This document shows positions 48,448 to 57,039 of a DNA stretch of 64,000 nucleotides, piece by piece. The DNA comes from CAVVEQ01 sp963828855. GTDB lineage: Bacteria; Chloroflexota; Anaerolineae; Anaerolineales; Anaerolineaceae. Positions within the stretch are counted from its first letter, which is position 1. The number at the start of each line of letters is the position of its first letter. The notes beneath the pieces were generated by a model. That model worked only from the letters and a program-made list of their open reading frames with translations. It searched no databases and was not told the origin of the DNA. The position numbers were made by a program, and so were the translations under genes. Where the stretch lies: NCBI GenBank assembly GCA_963828855.1, contig CAWHGB010000004.1, positions 33,075 through 97,074 of the forward strand, read 5' to 3'.

Positions 48448-48535
48448 GGGTTTATTTTATCCCATGGAGTTACGCTGTTTTTTGGATTAAGGGCCGATCA
48501 TTTCGGAGATATTTTATCTTTTTAGGTTTATCCTA

Positions 48536-48564
48536 TTGACTTTTTCTATATAAAAGACTAAACT
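48536..48564 (+). promoter_or_regulatory. Promoter of the DUF5684 gene
   Basis: TTGACT (48536-48541) and TAAACT (48559-48564) with a 17-base spacer. The leader to the ATG at 48603 is about 32 bases with a GGAGG site. Confidence 0.65.
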
Positions 48565-48602
48565 GTTCATATCTTGCATTTCATAAATTTACGGAGGAAA
48601 AA

Positions 48603-48995
48603 ATGAATTCGGATTACGGTTCTGCTTTGGGTGTTGGTGGAGGTCTCTTCGCGACCTGCTGCTGGTTCCTGGGTCTGCTTCTGGGCATCTTAGTCCTGGT
48701 TGGTCTTTGGAAGGTGTACGTGAAGGCGGGCAAGCCAGGCTGGGCCGCCATCATCCCGATCTATAACATCCTGGTACTTTTGGAGATCGTCGGTAAACCC
48801 TGGTGGTGGCTGCTGCTCATGCTCATCCCCTTTGTGAATATCGTCATCATGATCATTGTGTACCTGGAACTGGCAAAGGTTTTTGGGAAGGGTGCCGGTT
48901 TTGGGGTTGGTTTGATCCTGCTGCCCTATATCTTCGTCCTGATCCTGGGCTTCGGCGATGCGCAATACACCGCCCCGGTTGCACCCGCGGTTTAA
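48603..48995 (+). CDS. DUF5684 small membrane protein
   Basis: A 130-residue protein with three or four membrane helices. The typical motif KAGKPGWAAIIPIYNILVLLEI and the PWWWLLLMLIPFVNIVIMII segment mark DUF5684. Its role is unknown; relatives are often next to signal-peptidase-like or stress genes. It has its own promoter and a strong terminator. Confidence 0.82.
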   Translation: MNSDYGSALGVGGGLFATCCWFLGLLLGILVLVGLWKVYVKAGKPGWAAIIPIYNILVLLEIVGKPWWWLLLMLIPFVNIVIMIIVYLELAKVFGKGAGFGVGLILLPYIFVLILGFGDAQYTAPVAPAV

Positions 48996-49027
48996 TGAGC
49001 CGTCAAGCACTATTAAAGTAGCCTATA

Positions 49028-49057
49028 AACCGGCGATCCTAAAATCGCCGGTTTTTT
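49028..49057 (+). terminator. Intrinsic terminator
   Basis: AACCGGCGAT (49028-49037) and its complement (49044-49053) form a 10-bp stem with a 6-base loop followed by TTTT. Confidence 0.85.
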
Positions 49058-49120
49058 ATAAGCAGTTTTTTGAGAACCCAAACCTTGAAAAGTTGTTTTC
49101 GCTTTAGGATCATTTTCCCC

Positions 49121-49148
49121 TTGAAATTCTTACCGGAGATACTATAAT
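49121..49148 (+). promoter_or_regulatory. Promoter of the YIP1 family gene
   Basis: TTGAAA (49121-49126), a 16-base spacer and TATAAT (49143-49148). The leader is about 100 bases and contains no obvious conserved structure. Confidence 0.6.
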
Positions 49149-49259
49149 CTAAATACAACCGTTTTTATCCGATTTTTCTTTCGGAAATCAGTAAGGAGTG
49201 CAATCTTCAAATTCTGCTTGACGGGTGACTTTCATTTTGAATAAGAAAGGATGGAGAAA

Positions 49260-49820
49260 ATGTTCGATCGCATAATTAGAGCCATATCATTTAAAACGGA
49301 GGTCTACCCGGAAGTTTCCAAGGATGAGACCTTCACCAATAGCGCCTGGATCATCGTGGGCGTGGTCGCATTGATCTCTGCGATTGGCGGCCGCGCGGTG
49401 ATGATCCGCTACAATTTCGTTGGCTACCTTCTGGGTATTGTTGTTGGCGCGGCTGTGATGGTGGGCGCGTTTGCCCTAAGCGTATTTGTGATCAAATGGC
49501 TGGCCGGCGCTCTCTACAAGGTGGAACTCACGTTCGGTGAGCTTCAGCGCCCGCTTGGGCTGGCCTATGTTTTCCAGGCCATTCAGATCCTGGGGATCCT
49601 TGGCGCACTTTCCGTGGCGTTGCTTTGCATCGTCACCCCCATTACCCTGGTAGCAGCGATTGCCGGTTTCATTGCCTACCTGTTCGCCTTAAAGATTGTC
49701 ACCAATCTTGGCTGGGGGCAGGTGGCTGTCCTGGTGATTGTTGCCTGGGTCATCTTCCTGGTAGTTGGCGGCATTGTCGGAGCCATCTTCGCGGTCCCGG
49801 CAGCCCTGGCTGGACTGTAA
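49260..49820 (+). CDS. YIP1 family membrane protein
   Basis: A 186-residue protein with five hydrophobic helices. The N-terminal amphipathic part (MFDRIIRAISFKTEVYPEVS) and the region LGLAYVFQAIQILGILGALS match bacterial YIP1-family proteins. Function unknown. The ATG at 49260 has AAAGGA about eight bases before it; an ATG at 49251 is too close to that site. Confidence 0.78.
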   Translation: MFDRIIRAISFKTEVYPEVSKDETFTNSAWIIVGVVALISAIGGRAVMIRYNFVGYLLGIVVGAAVMVGAFALSVFVIKWLAGALYKVELTFGELQRPLGLAYVFQAIQILGILGALSVALLCIVTPITLVAAIAGFIAYLFALKIVTNLGWGQVAVLVIVAWVIFLVVGGIVGAIFAVPAALAGL

Positions 49821-49885
49821 TAATTTTTACTTCATGGATGGAGCGGCCTGTATTGGCCGCTCTTTTTGTTTGATAACCGTATGGC

Positions 49886-50104
49886 GGGAGCGTGCTCCCT
49901 CCGGTAATTTTTAGCAGGCAGAGACGAGCCCTACGTCAGAAAATCAATTCATGTTTTTTTGAATCCGCGTAAAAAAGCGTCATCGCGTAGGGCGGGTACT
50001 GTTTTTGTGCCCGCCATCTACCAACCGGATAAAAATTATCTCGGCAGGCATGAGCCTGCCCTACGCATAAAATCAAAATGGCGGGTGCGCTGCACCCGCC
50101 CTAC
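49886..50104. repeat. Cluster of REP-like GC-rich palindromes
   Basis: The 324-base gap between 49820 and 50145 has no gene. It holds at least four GC-rich palindromes: GGGAGC/GCTCCC (49886-49899), GGCGGG/CCCGCC (49991-50015), GGCAGGC/GCCTGCC (50043-50060) and GGCGGGTGC/GCACCCGCC (50080-50100). Three are attached to the tag CCCTAC or its complement GTAGGG. A fifth, imperfect copy lies near 49916-49934. They look like REP or small non-autonomous elements. Confidence 0.7.
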
Positions 50105-50144
50105 AAATATTATTTCGTGTGTTTCGTGGGAATAATTCTCCAGC

Positions 50145-51968
50145 TCACGCCCCTGCGCTCAGGGCGATATCCCTTGCTTTCTCCACGTACTCCAAGCTCT
50201 GGTGACGGAAGTAGGTGTTATACAGCCCGGCGTAATGCCCGCCCCGCGCCAGAAGCCCATCGTGGCTGCCCTCCTCGATGATCCGCCCCTTTTCCATCAC
50301 GATGATCCGGTCGGCGCTCTTCACCGTGGAAAGGCGATGTGCGATGAGGATGCTTGTGGTGCGCTCCAGGATCAGGTTCAGCGCCTGCTGGATCTGCCAC
50401 TCGGTGAACGGATCGATGCTGGCGGTGGCTTCATCCAGGACAAAGACCGCCGGTCTTTGCACCAGCACGCGCATCAGCGAAACAAGCTGCCGCTGCCCCA
50501 TGCTCAGCCGCGCGCCGCGTTCGCCCACCTCGGTCTGCAGCCCCTCCGGCAGCGTCTCCAGCCACTCTCCATTGCCAATAAGCCTGGCCAGTTCCTCGAT
50601 CTGTTTATCAGATGCCGCGGTGTTCGCATAGCGGATGTTATCCAGCACAGTGCCTGAAAAGAGAAAAGGTGATTGCGAAACGATCCCCAGGTTGGGGCGG
50701 TAGCGCGAGAGGTCAAATCCGCGGATATCCTTCCCATCGATGCGGATGGCTCCCCCCTGGAACTCGTAAAAACGCTCGATCAGCTTGGCCACCGAGGATT
50801 TACCCGCCCCTGTGTGCCCCACCAGTGCCACCGTTTCGCCGGGCTGGATGTGCAGGTCAAAATCCTCCAGCACACCCTCGTTTTCCTTGTAATAAAAACA
50901 GACCCGGTCAAAATCGATCTGCCCCTTCAGCCTGCCCGGGTCGGCGCTGCCTGTCTGCTCCACCGCGTGCTCGGCGTCGATCAGCGCAAATACGCGCTCG
51001 GAAGCGGAGAGCCCGTTCTGGATCGAAGACCAGAAGGAGGAGATGTTCATGATCGGGAACATGAAGCGGTCGAGGCTGAGAATAAAGAGGTACCACGCCC
51101 CCGCGGTGACGATACCCTGCTCCACGGTCAGCCCGCCGGCATAGACCATCAACGCGGTGGCCAGCCCGGCCAGCGCGTTAAGTACCGGAAAAACCCAGTT
51201 GAGAGTGAACCCGCGTTTCCAGTTTACCCGGTAGGAGGTCTGGTTGGCTTCGTTGAAGGTCTCAAAGATGCTCTGCTCCTGGCGGAAGTTCTTGGCCACC
51301 GCGATGCCGCTTACCGTCTCCTTGATGGTGGCGTTTACGTTGGCAATGGCGCGCATACCCTGCTGGGTGACACGCCTGGCCAGCTTGCGGAAAAAGATAC
51401 CGAAAATAAAGACCACCGGCAGGAAGGCCAGGATGATGAGGGTCAATTTCCAGTCGATGCGCCAGAGAACCACCCCCAGCACCAGGGCTTCGATGACCTG
51501 CGACGCCACGTCGGTGACTATTGTGACCAGTTGCCCGAAATCCTGCGTATCCGAGGTGATGCGCGAAACGACCCGCCCCGAGGAGAACTCATCGTAGAAC
51601 GAAAGGTCGTGTCCCACCGCTGATTCAAACGCGTCAGAAGCCAGCTTCAGCAGCACCCCCGCGATCGCCACGGTCGCCTGCCGGCGCGCGATCCAATTGG
51701 AAACCCAAATGAAGACCCCCAGCAGGAAGCCCAGCCCGGCTACCAGGAAGATGTTTTGCAGGCTCGGATCCTGGCGGACGAGGTCGGTTCCCCAGGAAAT
51801 GACCATCACCGAAGTGGCGCTGGCCAGGGAGATCAGGATGGTAAAGATGCCCACCACCACCATGCGCCCACGCATTGGTTTGAAGTACCCGAAGATACGG
51901 CGCAGCAGGTCGCGGTCGCGGTACTTGCGGTCGTAGGCTTCGGCGTCCAGACCTTCGAAGAATCCCAT
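50145..51968 (-). CDS. ABC exporter half-transporter with catalytic NBD
   Basis: A 607-residue fused membrane/ATPase protein. Six membrane helices (about 35-320) precede an ATPase domain with Walker A GHTGAGKSSVAKL, signature LSMGQRQL (not LSGGQ) and Walker B VFVLDEATASID with the catalytic Glu, plus the switch His in LIAHRLST. The partner gene ends seven bases upstream. Together they make a heterodimeric multidrug-type exporter like LmrCD or TM287/288. Substrate unknown. Confidence 0.9.
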   Translation of the reverse strand: MGFFEGLDAEAYDRKYRDRDLLRRIFGYFKPMRGRMVVVGIFTILISLASATSVMVISWGTDLVRQDPSLQNIFLVAGLGFLLGVFIWVSNWIARRQATVAIAGVLLKLASDAFESAVGHDLSFYDEFSSGRVVSRITSDTQDFGQLVTIVTDVASQVIEALVLGVVLWRIDWKLTLIILAFLPVVFIFGIFFRKLARRVTQQGMRAIANVNATIKETVSGIAVAKNFRQEQSIFETFNEANQTSYRVNWKRGFTLNWVFPVLNALAGLATALMVYAGGLTVEQGIVTAGAWYLFILSLDRFMFPIMNISSFWSSIQNGLSASERVFALIDAEHAVEQTGSADPGRLKGQIDFDRVCFYYKENEGVLEDFDLHIQPGETVALVGHTGAGKSSVAKLIERFYEFQGGAIRIDGKDIRGFDLSRYRPNLGIVSQSPFLFSGTVLDNIRYANTAASDKQIEELARLIGNGEWLETLPEGLQTEVGERGARLSMGQRQLVSLMRVLVQRPAVFVLDEATASIDPFTEWQIQQALNLILERTTSILIAHRLSTVKSADRIIVMEKGRIIEEGSHDGLLARGGHYAGLYNTYFRHQSLEYVEKARDIALSAGA

Positions 51969-51975
51969 ATCCCGC

Positions 51976-53727
51976 CTACCCCTTGAATATCCTGCGATAG
52001 GATTCCGAGCTCTGCATCAGCTCGGCGTGCGTGCCAGCCGCGGTGAGCCGTCCCTTGCCCATCACCAGGATCAGGTCCGCCCAGCGGATCTGCGAGAGCC
52101 GGTGGGTGATGATGAATGTGGTGCGTCCCTGTGCGGCGGCAAAGATCGCGCGCTGGATGAGGTCCTCGGTAGCGCTATCTATCGCGCTGGTGGAATCATC
52201 CAGGATGAGCACGTGCGGGTCAGTGAGGAAGGCGCGTGCCAGTGCCAACCTCTGGCGCTGCCCGCCGGAAAGCGTCACCCCGCGCTCGCCGATCACGGTT
52301 TGATAGCCATCCGAGAACTCCCGGATGAATTCGTCCGCCTGGGCTGCCTCAGCGGCGGTGTGCACTTCCGCCTCGGTGGCACCGGGTTTGCCAAAGGCGA
52401 TATTTTCGGAGATGCTCCGCGAGAACAGGAATACGTCCTGCTCAATGATCGAGATCTGCCTTCTGAGAGCTTCCAGGTTCCAGTCGCGAACGTCCACGCC
52501 ATCCACCAGCACCTGCCCGCTGGTCACATCATAGGTACGGTTGATCAGCTTGGCCAGGGTGGTCTTGCTGGAGCCGGTCTGCCCGACAATGGCCACCGTC
52601 TGCCCGGGCTGCACGCTGAAGGTGACGTTCTCCAGGGAAGGTCCCCCGGTTTCATAGTGAAAGGTGACATCGCGGAATTCGACCCCACCCTTCATGGGGC
52701 CGCTGAACCCGGCCAGGTTCTGGTCCAGGTTGTTCTCGCGGTTCATCAGCTCCAGGATGCGCCGCGCCCCGGCAAGCCCGCTGGCGATCATGGAATACGC
52801 CCACAGCGAAACGAAGGTGGGAAAATCCAGCATCAATAGCAGGCCGAAATAGCCGATTACCTGTCCCATGTTCAGGGTGCCCTGGCGGAAGAGGAGCAGG
52901 GCCTGAAAAAGTCCCGCGGCGAAGGCGAGCGAGAGCAACAGTAATGGAACAAATCGGGCTTCCACCTTGCCCTGGCGGATGGCGGCGGCAGCATAGCGCC
53001 CGGCTTTCACCTTGAAACGGGCGATCTCGTTGGCTTCCTGCGCCGCGCCCTTTACAGTCTCGATGCCATCCAGGGCCTCGGAGAGCTGGGTGTTCATCCC
53101 GCCAAAGCTGCCGCGTACCTCGTCGGTGATCGGCCCAAGCGTATGGAGATACTCCCACAGGGAAAGGAAGTAGAAGATGATGAAAAGCGCCGGCACCAGC
53201 ACAAGCTGGGGCGCGTAGCGCGGTGCCAGGATGAGCGGCATGATCAGGAAAGCGAAGGAGCCGATCACCTGCGAAAGTCCCGGGCTGAAGAAGAAGTTCA
53301 CCTGGCGCACGTCGTTGGTGGCGCGCGCCATGGTATCCCCCAGCGGCTGCAGGTTGTGGAAGGTCATGCTCTTTCCGAGCAGGTTGATATACAGCTCCTC
53401 GCGGATGTTGCGCTCTGTCCGCTGGGCGGTGAGCTCAAAGCCGGCGTTGCGCGCCAGCTGCAGCCCGCTGCGAACCACCTGGGTGATGGCGATGACCGCG
53501 GCGATCTGCGCCAGGCGGTTAAGATCCACCTGCGGGGCGGTGATGACGTTGTAGGCCTGGCCGATGAGGATGGGGGTGACTGACATGAGCGCGGCGTTGC
53601 CAAAAGCCGCCAGTACCGCCACCAGGATCAGATACCAGTTCTGCCGGGAATGGGTGCTGATCCAGCGCAGGGGGCTGCGCCGGTCGGTGGTGAATCGCCG
53701 GGGAAGAATGAATTCCTGGATGGACAT
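51976..53727 (-). CDS. ABC exporter half-transporter with degenerate NBD
   Basis: A protein of about 583 residues with six membrane helices and an ATPase domain. Walker A is GQTGSSKTTLAKL, with Ser in place of the usual Gly before Lys; the signature is a perfect LSGGQRQRLALARAF. Walker B reads VLILDDSTSAID with Asp where the catalytic Glu should be. This Asp is the mark of the degenerate site of heterodimeric exporters. I chose the ATG at 53727 (MSIQEFILPRRF); an in-frame ATG at 53856 adds 43 residues without similarity. It is first in the operon. Confidence 0.88.
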   Translation of the reverse strand: MSIQEFILPRRFTTDRRSPLRWISTHSRQNWYLILVAVLAAFGNAALMSVTPILIGQAYNVITAPQVDLNRLAQIAAVIAITQVVRSGLQLARNAGFELTAQRTERNIREELYINLLGKSMTFHNLQPLGDTMARATNDVRQVNFFFSPGLSQVIGSFAFLIMPLILAPRYAPQLVLVPALFIIFYFLSLWEYLHTLGPITDEVRGSFGGMNTQLSEALDGIETVKGAAQEANEIARFKVKAGRYAAAAIRQGKVEARFVPLLLLSLAFAAGLFQALLLFRQGTLNMGQVIGYFGLLLMLDFPTFVSLWAYSMIASGLAGARRILELMNRENNLDQNLAGFSGPMKGGVEFRDVTFHYETGGPSLENVTFSVQPGQTVAIVGQTGSSKTTLAKLINRTYDVTSGQVLVDGVDVRDWNLEALRRQISIIEQDVFLFSRSISENIAFGKPGATEAEVHTAAEAAQADEFIREFSDGYQTVIGERGVTLSGGQRQRLALARAFLTDPHVLILDDSTSAIDSATEDLIQRAIFAAAQGRTTFIITHRLSQIRWADLILVMGKGRLTAAGTHAELMQSSESYRRIFKG

Positions 53728-53880
53728 GGACTGGACCCCGCCAATTGTAGCATTGAAAATTACCGGGCTGATTTCCTGCCCGGGTGAACCTGCGCGGGGC
53801 GAACCTCCGCAGGCACTGCGGCAGGGGGTTTGGTTGTTATAATCCTGCGTATCCACCGCATCCGTCCCGAAAGGATCCCG

Positions 53881-54738
53881 ATGAACCCGTCACCAAAAAA
53901 CACCCTCCGCGTTGGCTGCGTGAACCTGGCCACCCCCAACTTCACCGAGCAGGTGCACTTTTACTCCTTTTCACTGGGGCTGAAGGTGATCAGCCAGGAG
54001 GAGGTGACCATCCGTCTTGGCGCGGGGAAGGAACCGCTCGTCAGCCTGGAGTGGGACCCGGCCGCCTACCACGAGGAGGGCGCGACCGGGCTGTATCACC
54101 TGGCCATGCGCCTGCCCAGCCGCCTGGAGCTGGCCCGGGTGGTGGCCCACCTTGCCGAGAGTGGCAGCGATTTTGTGGGCGTGGCCGACCACGGCGTGAG
54201 CGAATCCTTCTACCTCACCGATTACGACGGCAACGGGCTGGAGCTGTATGCCGACCGCCTCGCCGCGGATTGGCCGCGGGATTCGCTTGGCGGGTTGAAG
54301 ATGGGTACCGACCCGCTGGATATCGATAACCTGATCGGCGAGATCGGCGCGGAGACCCCAAAATGGGCGGGCATCGACCCCGGCGCGGAGAACGGCCACG
54401 TGCACCTGACGGTCAACGACCTGAAGTCGGCGGAAGAATTTTATACGAAGGTGATCGGCCTGGAGGAGACCCAGCGGCTGCCCTCAGGGGCGATCTTCTT
54501 TTCCAGCGATGGCTATCACCACCACGTGGCGGTCAATAACTGGCTGGGCGAGAACATACCCGCGAGAACGGAAGGCGCGCTTGGGGTGCGCTCGTTCGAG
54601 CTGGTTGTCGGGAAGAAAACCGCCGCGGAGATCCGCGCCCGGTCGGAGAAAGGTGGTTTGGCGGTTGAGGATGGAGCCGATGGCTTCCTGCTCCACGATC
54701 CGGCCGGGAATGGGGTTAAAGTTGTCGTGCAAAAGTAA
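53881..54738 (+). CDS. Two-module VOC protein, catechol 2,3-dioxygenase-like
   Basis: A 285-residue protein with two VOC modules, the usual extradiol dioxygenase layout (CatE-like). Module 1 has VNLATPNFTEQVHFYSFSLG and YDGNGLELYADR; module 2 has GHVHLTVNDLKSAEEFYTKV and HDPAGNGVKVVV. Candidate iron ligands are the His of HVHLTV, the His cluster of YHHHVAVNNW and a late Glu/Val; the last, usually Glu, reads NGVKVVV, so a true dioxygenase activity is uncertain. The ATG at 53881 follows AAAGGA. Confidence 0.78.
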   Translation: MNPSPKNTLRVGCVNLATPNFTEQVHFYSFSLGLKVISQEEVTIRLGAGKEPLVSLEWDPAAYHEEGATGLYHLAMRLPSRLELARVVAHLAESGSDFVGVADHGVSESFYLTDYDGNGLELYADRLAADWPRDSLGGLKMGTDPLDIDNLIGEIGAETPKWAGIDPGAENGHVHLTVNDLKSAEEFYTKVIGLEETQRLPSGAIFFSSDGYHHHVAVNNWLGENIPARTEGALGVRSFELVVGKKTAAEIRARSEKGGLAVEDGADGFLLHDPAGNGVKVVVQK

Positions 54739-54748
54739 TCCCAGCGGG

Positions 54749-56803
54749 CTATTTACAAAAAATATTCTTTAGGAGATCCCGGCCTTTTAATTGGGTTGCG
54801 TCAAGACTGGAATCGCTCTTTGAAAAAAGACCACAAACCTGGGTAGTAAGGTAGGGGTCCTCTAAAATGATGGGCGAAAGATCCTTTACCCGATCTGTTT
54901 CTCCCAGGTAGGCGTACGCTTGCAGGAATGGGAGCCACTCAATCCTATCAAGAGGATGAAGCTTTTTCTCCACCGCCTCGTTCCCCAACCTGGCCACTTC
55001 CTGCCAATCTTTATTCTGCCGAGCCAGGGAGGCTTTTTCGTAGTAGTAACACCATTTCCGTTCGGGTTCCCTGCCAAATAAGGCTTCCGGGGGAACGTGT
55101 CCGGAATCGGTGAGGTCGATCCTCTCCATATCCGAATATTTCGCGATGAGTTGAATCGACAGGTCTTCGTATCGCGATAGTTCCGGCGCGTTACCGTCGA
55201 GCACATGAACACAGGAACCTGTCTGGGGCATGCTGATGATCAACGGGTTCCGTAGATCCTGGTTGCTGACAACACCTCTTTTTGTGCGATCTTGAAGAAC
55301 TTCCCCCGCCTGGATGGCATAAATATTGTCTTTCGTAAGGACGATCGACCCGATGGGCGATCGGGTCACGCCATCAGGTTTATAGGACTCGGGGTAGAAG
55401 ATGAGATCTGCCGGTCCGCGCACGTCATAATCCTCGCGGATTGGCGCGTTGGAATAATGGGCCACGATCATTGATTCGGGTTTTATCTGCGGGATCCGCC
55501 AACTGACCTGCCACCAAAACGTCCGCACTGACTCCCACCATTGTGCATAATAGATGGAATTCGCTGCATGGGTAGTTATGGATAGACCGATCATGATGGA
55601 AAGAAGCAAACCCTGAAATCGAAAGTTGCGGGTTTTTAATAGGAGCGCCCAGATGATCAACACAGCCCCAATCGCACCCGGGTATGCGAACCGGCTGTAA
55701 GACTCAAAATTTACTTCCCTTTCGCCGAAAACAGAGGGGGCCAGGGTGCCAAGAACGCAAAACGTACCCATTAACAACAGCCAGCTTGATAAATACTTTT
55801 TCCCGCCCGAATTTGGATCGCCATTTTTCCGGATGAACCATTTCCACGTGAAATACACGATGATCCCACCGATGATGCCAAGAAATGCGACCAATAAAGA
55901 ATCGCGGAGACGCAGGGACTCGAGGCGGTAATAGAAAGGAACGATCCAGCTCGAGATGACAACATTTATGAAGCTCCGGATCAGCCCAAAACCAAGGGAG
56001 GCGCTGGATAGAAAAATCGAGGATGTGAATTTTGTCATTAATGCCGGGATGTCCGTTGAAGCCCTGTCGCTATGAAAAATAAAAATCCTCCAAACCAAAA
56101 ACGCGATGCTGCCAACAAGATACGGGGTCCAGAATAGGGCTGCTTTTCGCAATCCCCTTCTCGGTCGAATAAACAATGTTTTAATATCTTTGCCGTCGCA
56201 CGCAAGATAAATCAAAATGATAAACCGGAGGATTTCCAATCCAATATAGATCTCCATGAGCAGGTAGCATAATAACGAGAAGATTACACTCACCAGGATC
56301 AATAAAACCTGAGCCCACCGTCTTGAACAATTCCAGGCAAATACCATGATGGCGATGGAGAATATTTCCAGCGCCAGGGCCACATGATGCGACTGAAAAT
56401 CAAGGCCTATGGTTTGTTCCAAAAAACCGGGGTACACCGCAAAAAGTGAAGCCAGAAAAACCGATACCCATTTGTGTTTAGGAAGGATCTGGTAAAAGAG
56501 CCAAAAAGCTCCAAGCGAAACTATAAACCTGAGGAAGAATGAGGCGTATCCGTGAAATGCGGCGTTCAACCCAAAGAGTTGAAACATGAACCCGACCAGG
56601 TATGCCCGAAAAGGCCGATCCATTGCAAAAACTTCGATTAGTTTTTGGCTGCCCTCAACATAACCGGTGTAGGCAATATTCCAATCATCAATGTAAAAAC
56701 CGAGCTTGGGAATAAAAATAAAATACGCCAAAATTGAGACGGTAAATATCAGGAAACCACCAATGAAGGCGATTTGTAATCTGCTTGGCTTTTCGAAATC
56801 CAT
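54749..56803 (-). CDS. Large membrane protein, GT-C glycosyltransferase-like
   Basis: A protein of about 684 residues with around ten membrane helices and a C-terminal soluble part (about 430-684) that ends in TPR-like helices. The first outside loop has FYIDDWN, an acidic motif after the first helix as in GT-C glycosyltransferases. No family can be named with confidence. The gene is visibly richer in A+T than its neighbours. The ATG at 56803 (MDFEKPSRL) follows GAAGGAAAG; 56836 is an alternative. Confidence 0.65.
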   Translation of the reverse strand: MDFEKPSRLQIAFIGGFLIFTVSILAYFIFIPKLGFYIDDWNIAYTGYVEGSQKLIEVFAMDRPFRAYLVGFMFQLFGLNAAFHGYASFFLRFIVSLGAFWLFYQILPKHKWVSVFLASLFAVYPGFLEQTIGLDFQSHHVALALEIFSIAIMVFAWNCSRRWAQVLLILVSVIFSLLCYLLMEIYIGLEILRFIILIYLACDGKDIKTLFIRPRRGLRKAALFWTPYLVGSIAFLVWRIFIFHSDRASTDIPALMTKFTSSIFLSSASLGFGLIRSFINVVISSWIVPFYYRLESLRLRDSLLVAFLGIIGGIIVYFTWKWFIRKNGDPNSGGKKYLSSWLLLMGTFCVLGTLAPSVFGEREVNFESYSRFAYPGAIGAVLIIWALLLKTRNFRFQGLLLSIMIGLSITTHAANSIYYAQWWESVRTFWWQVSWRIPQIKPESMIVAHYSNAPIREDYDVRGPADLIFYPESYKPDGVTRSPIGSIVLTKDNIYAIQAGEVLQDRTKRGVVSNQDLRNPLIISMPQTGSCVHVLDGNAPELSRYEDLSIQLIAKYSDMERIDLTDSGHVPPEALFGREPERKWCYYYEKASLARQNKDWQEVARLGNEAVEKKLHPLDRIEWLPFLQAYAYLGETDRVKDLSPIILEDPYLTTQVCGLFSKSDSSLDATQLKGRDLLKNIFCK

Positions 56804-57039
56804 AGACTTTCCTTCATGGTTTTTTGGGGGTGTCAAATCGAGTGGGATTTTTATTATAAGACGAAAAACACTCCTGAATGACGTTGAGGATATGGGTCCC
56901 TATCAATCAAGCGGTTTTCGGATGGGATAAGCGATGGTTGAGAAAGCTGCCGGGAACACAAACTGTTCCCACGCTTCGATCAGCTATGAGCTATCCTGAT
57001 TGTTTTTTGTCGGTACGAAGTGATTTCCTGCCTACCAAT

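Noticed and set aside
49820..50145. CRISPR array
   Set aside because: The palindromes differ in core sequence and spacing, and there are no cas genes or regular spacers.
56952..56970. GGGAACA/TGTTCCC hairpin as terminator for the winged-helix/ferredoxin gene
   Set aside because: The stem is only seven bp and the nearest T-run is not directly after it on the right strand.
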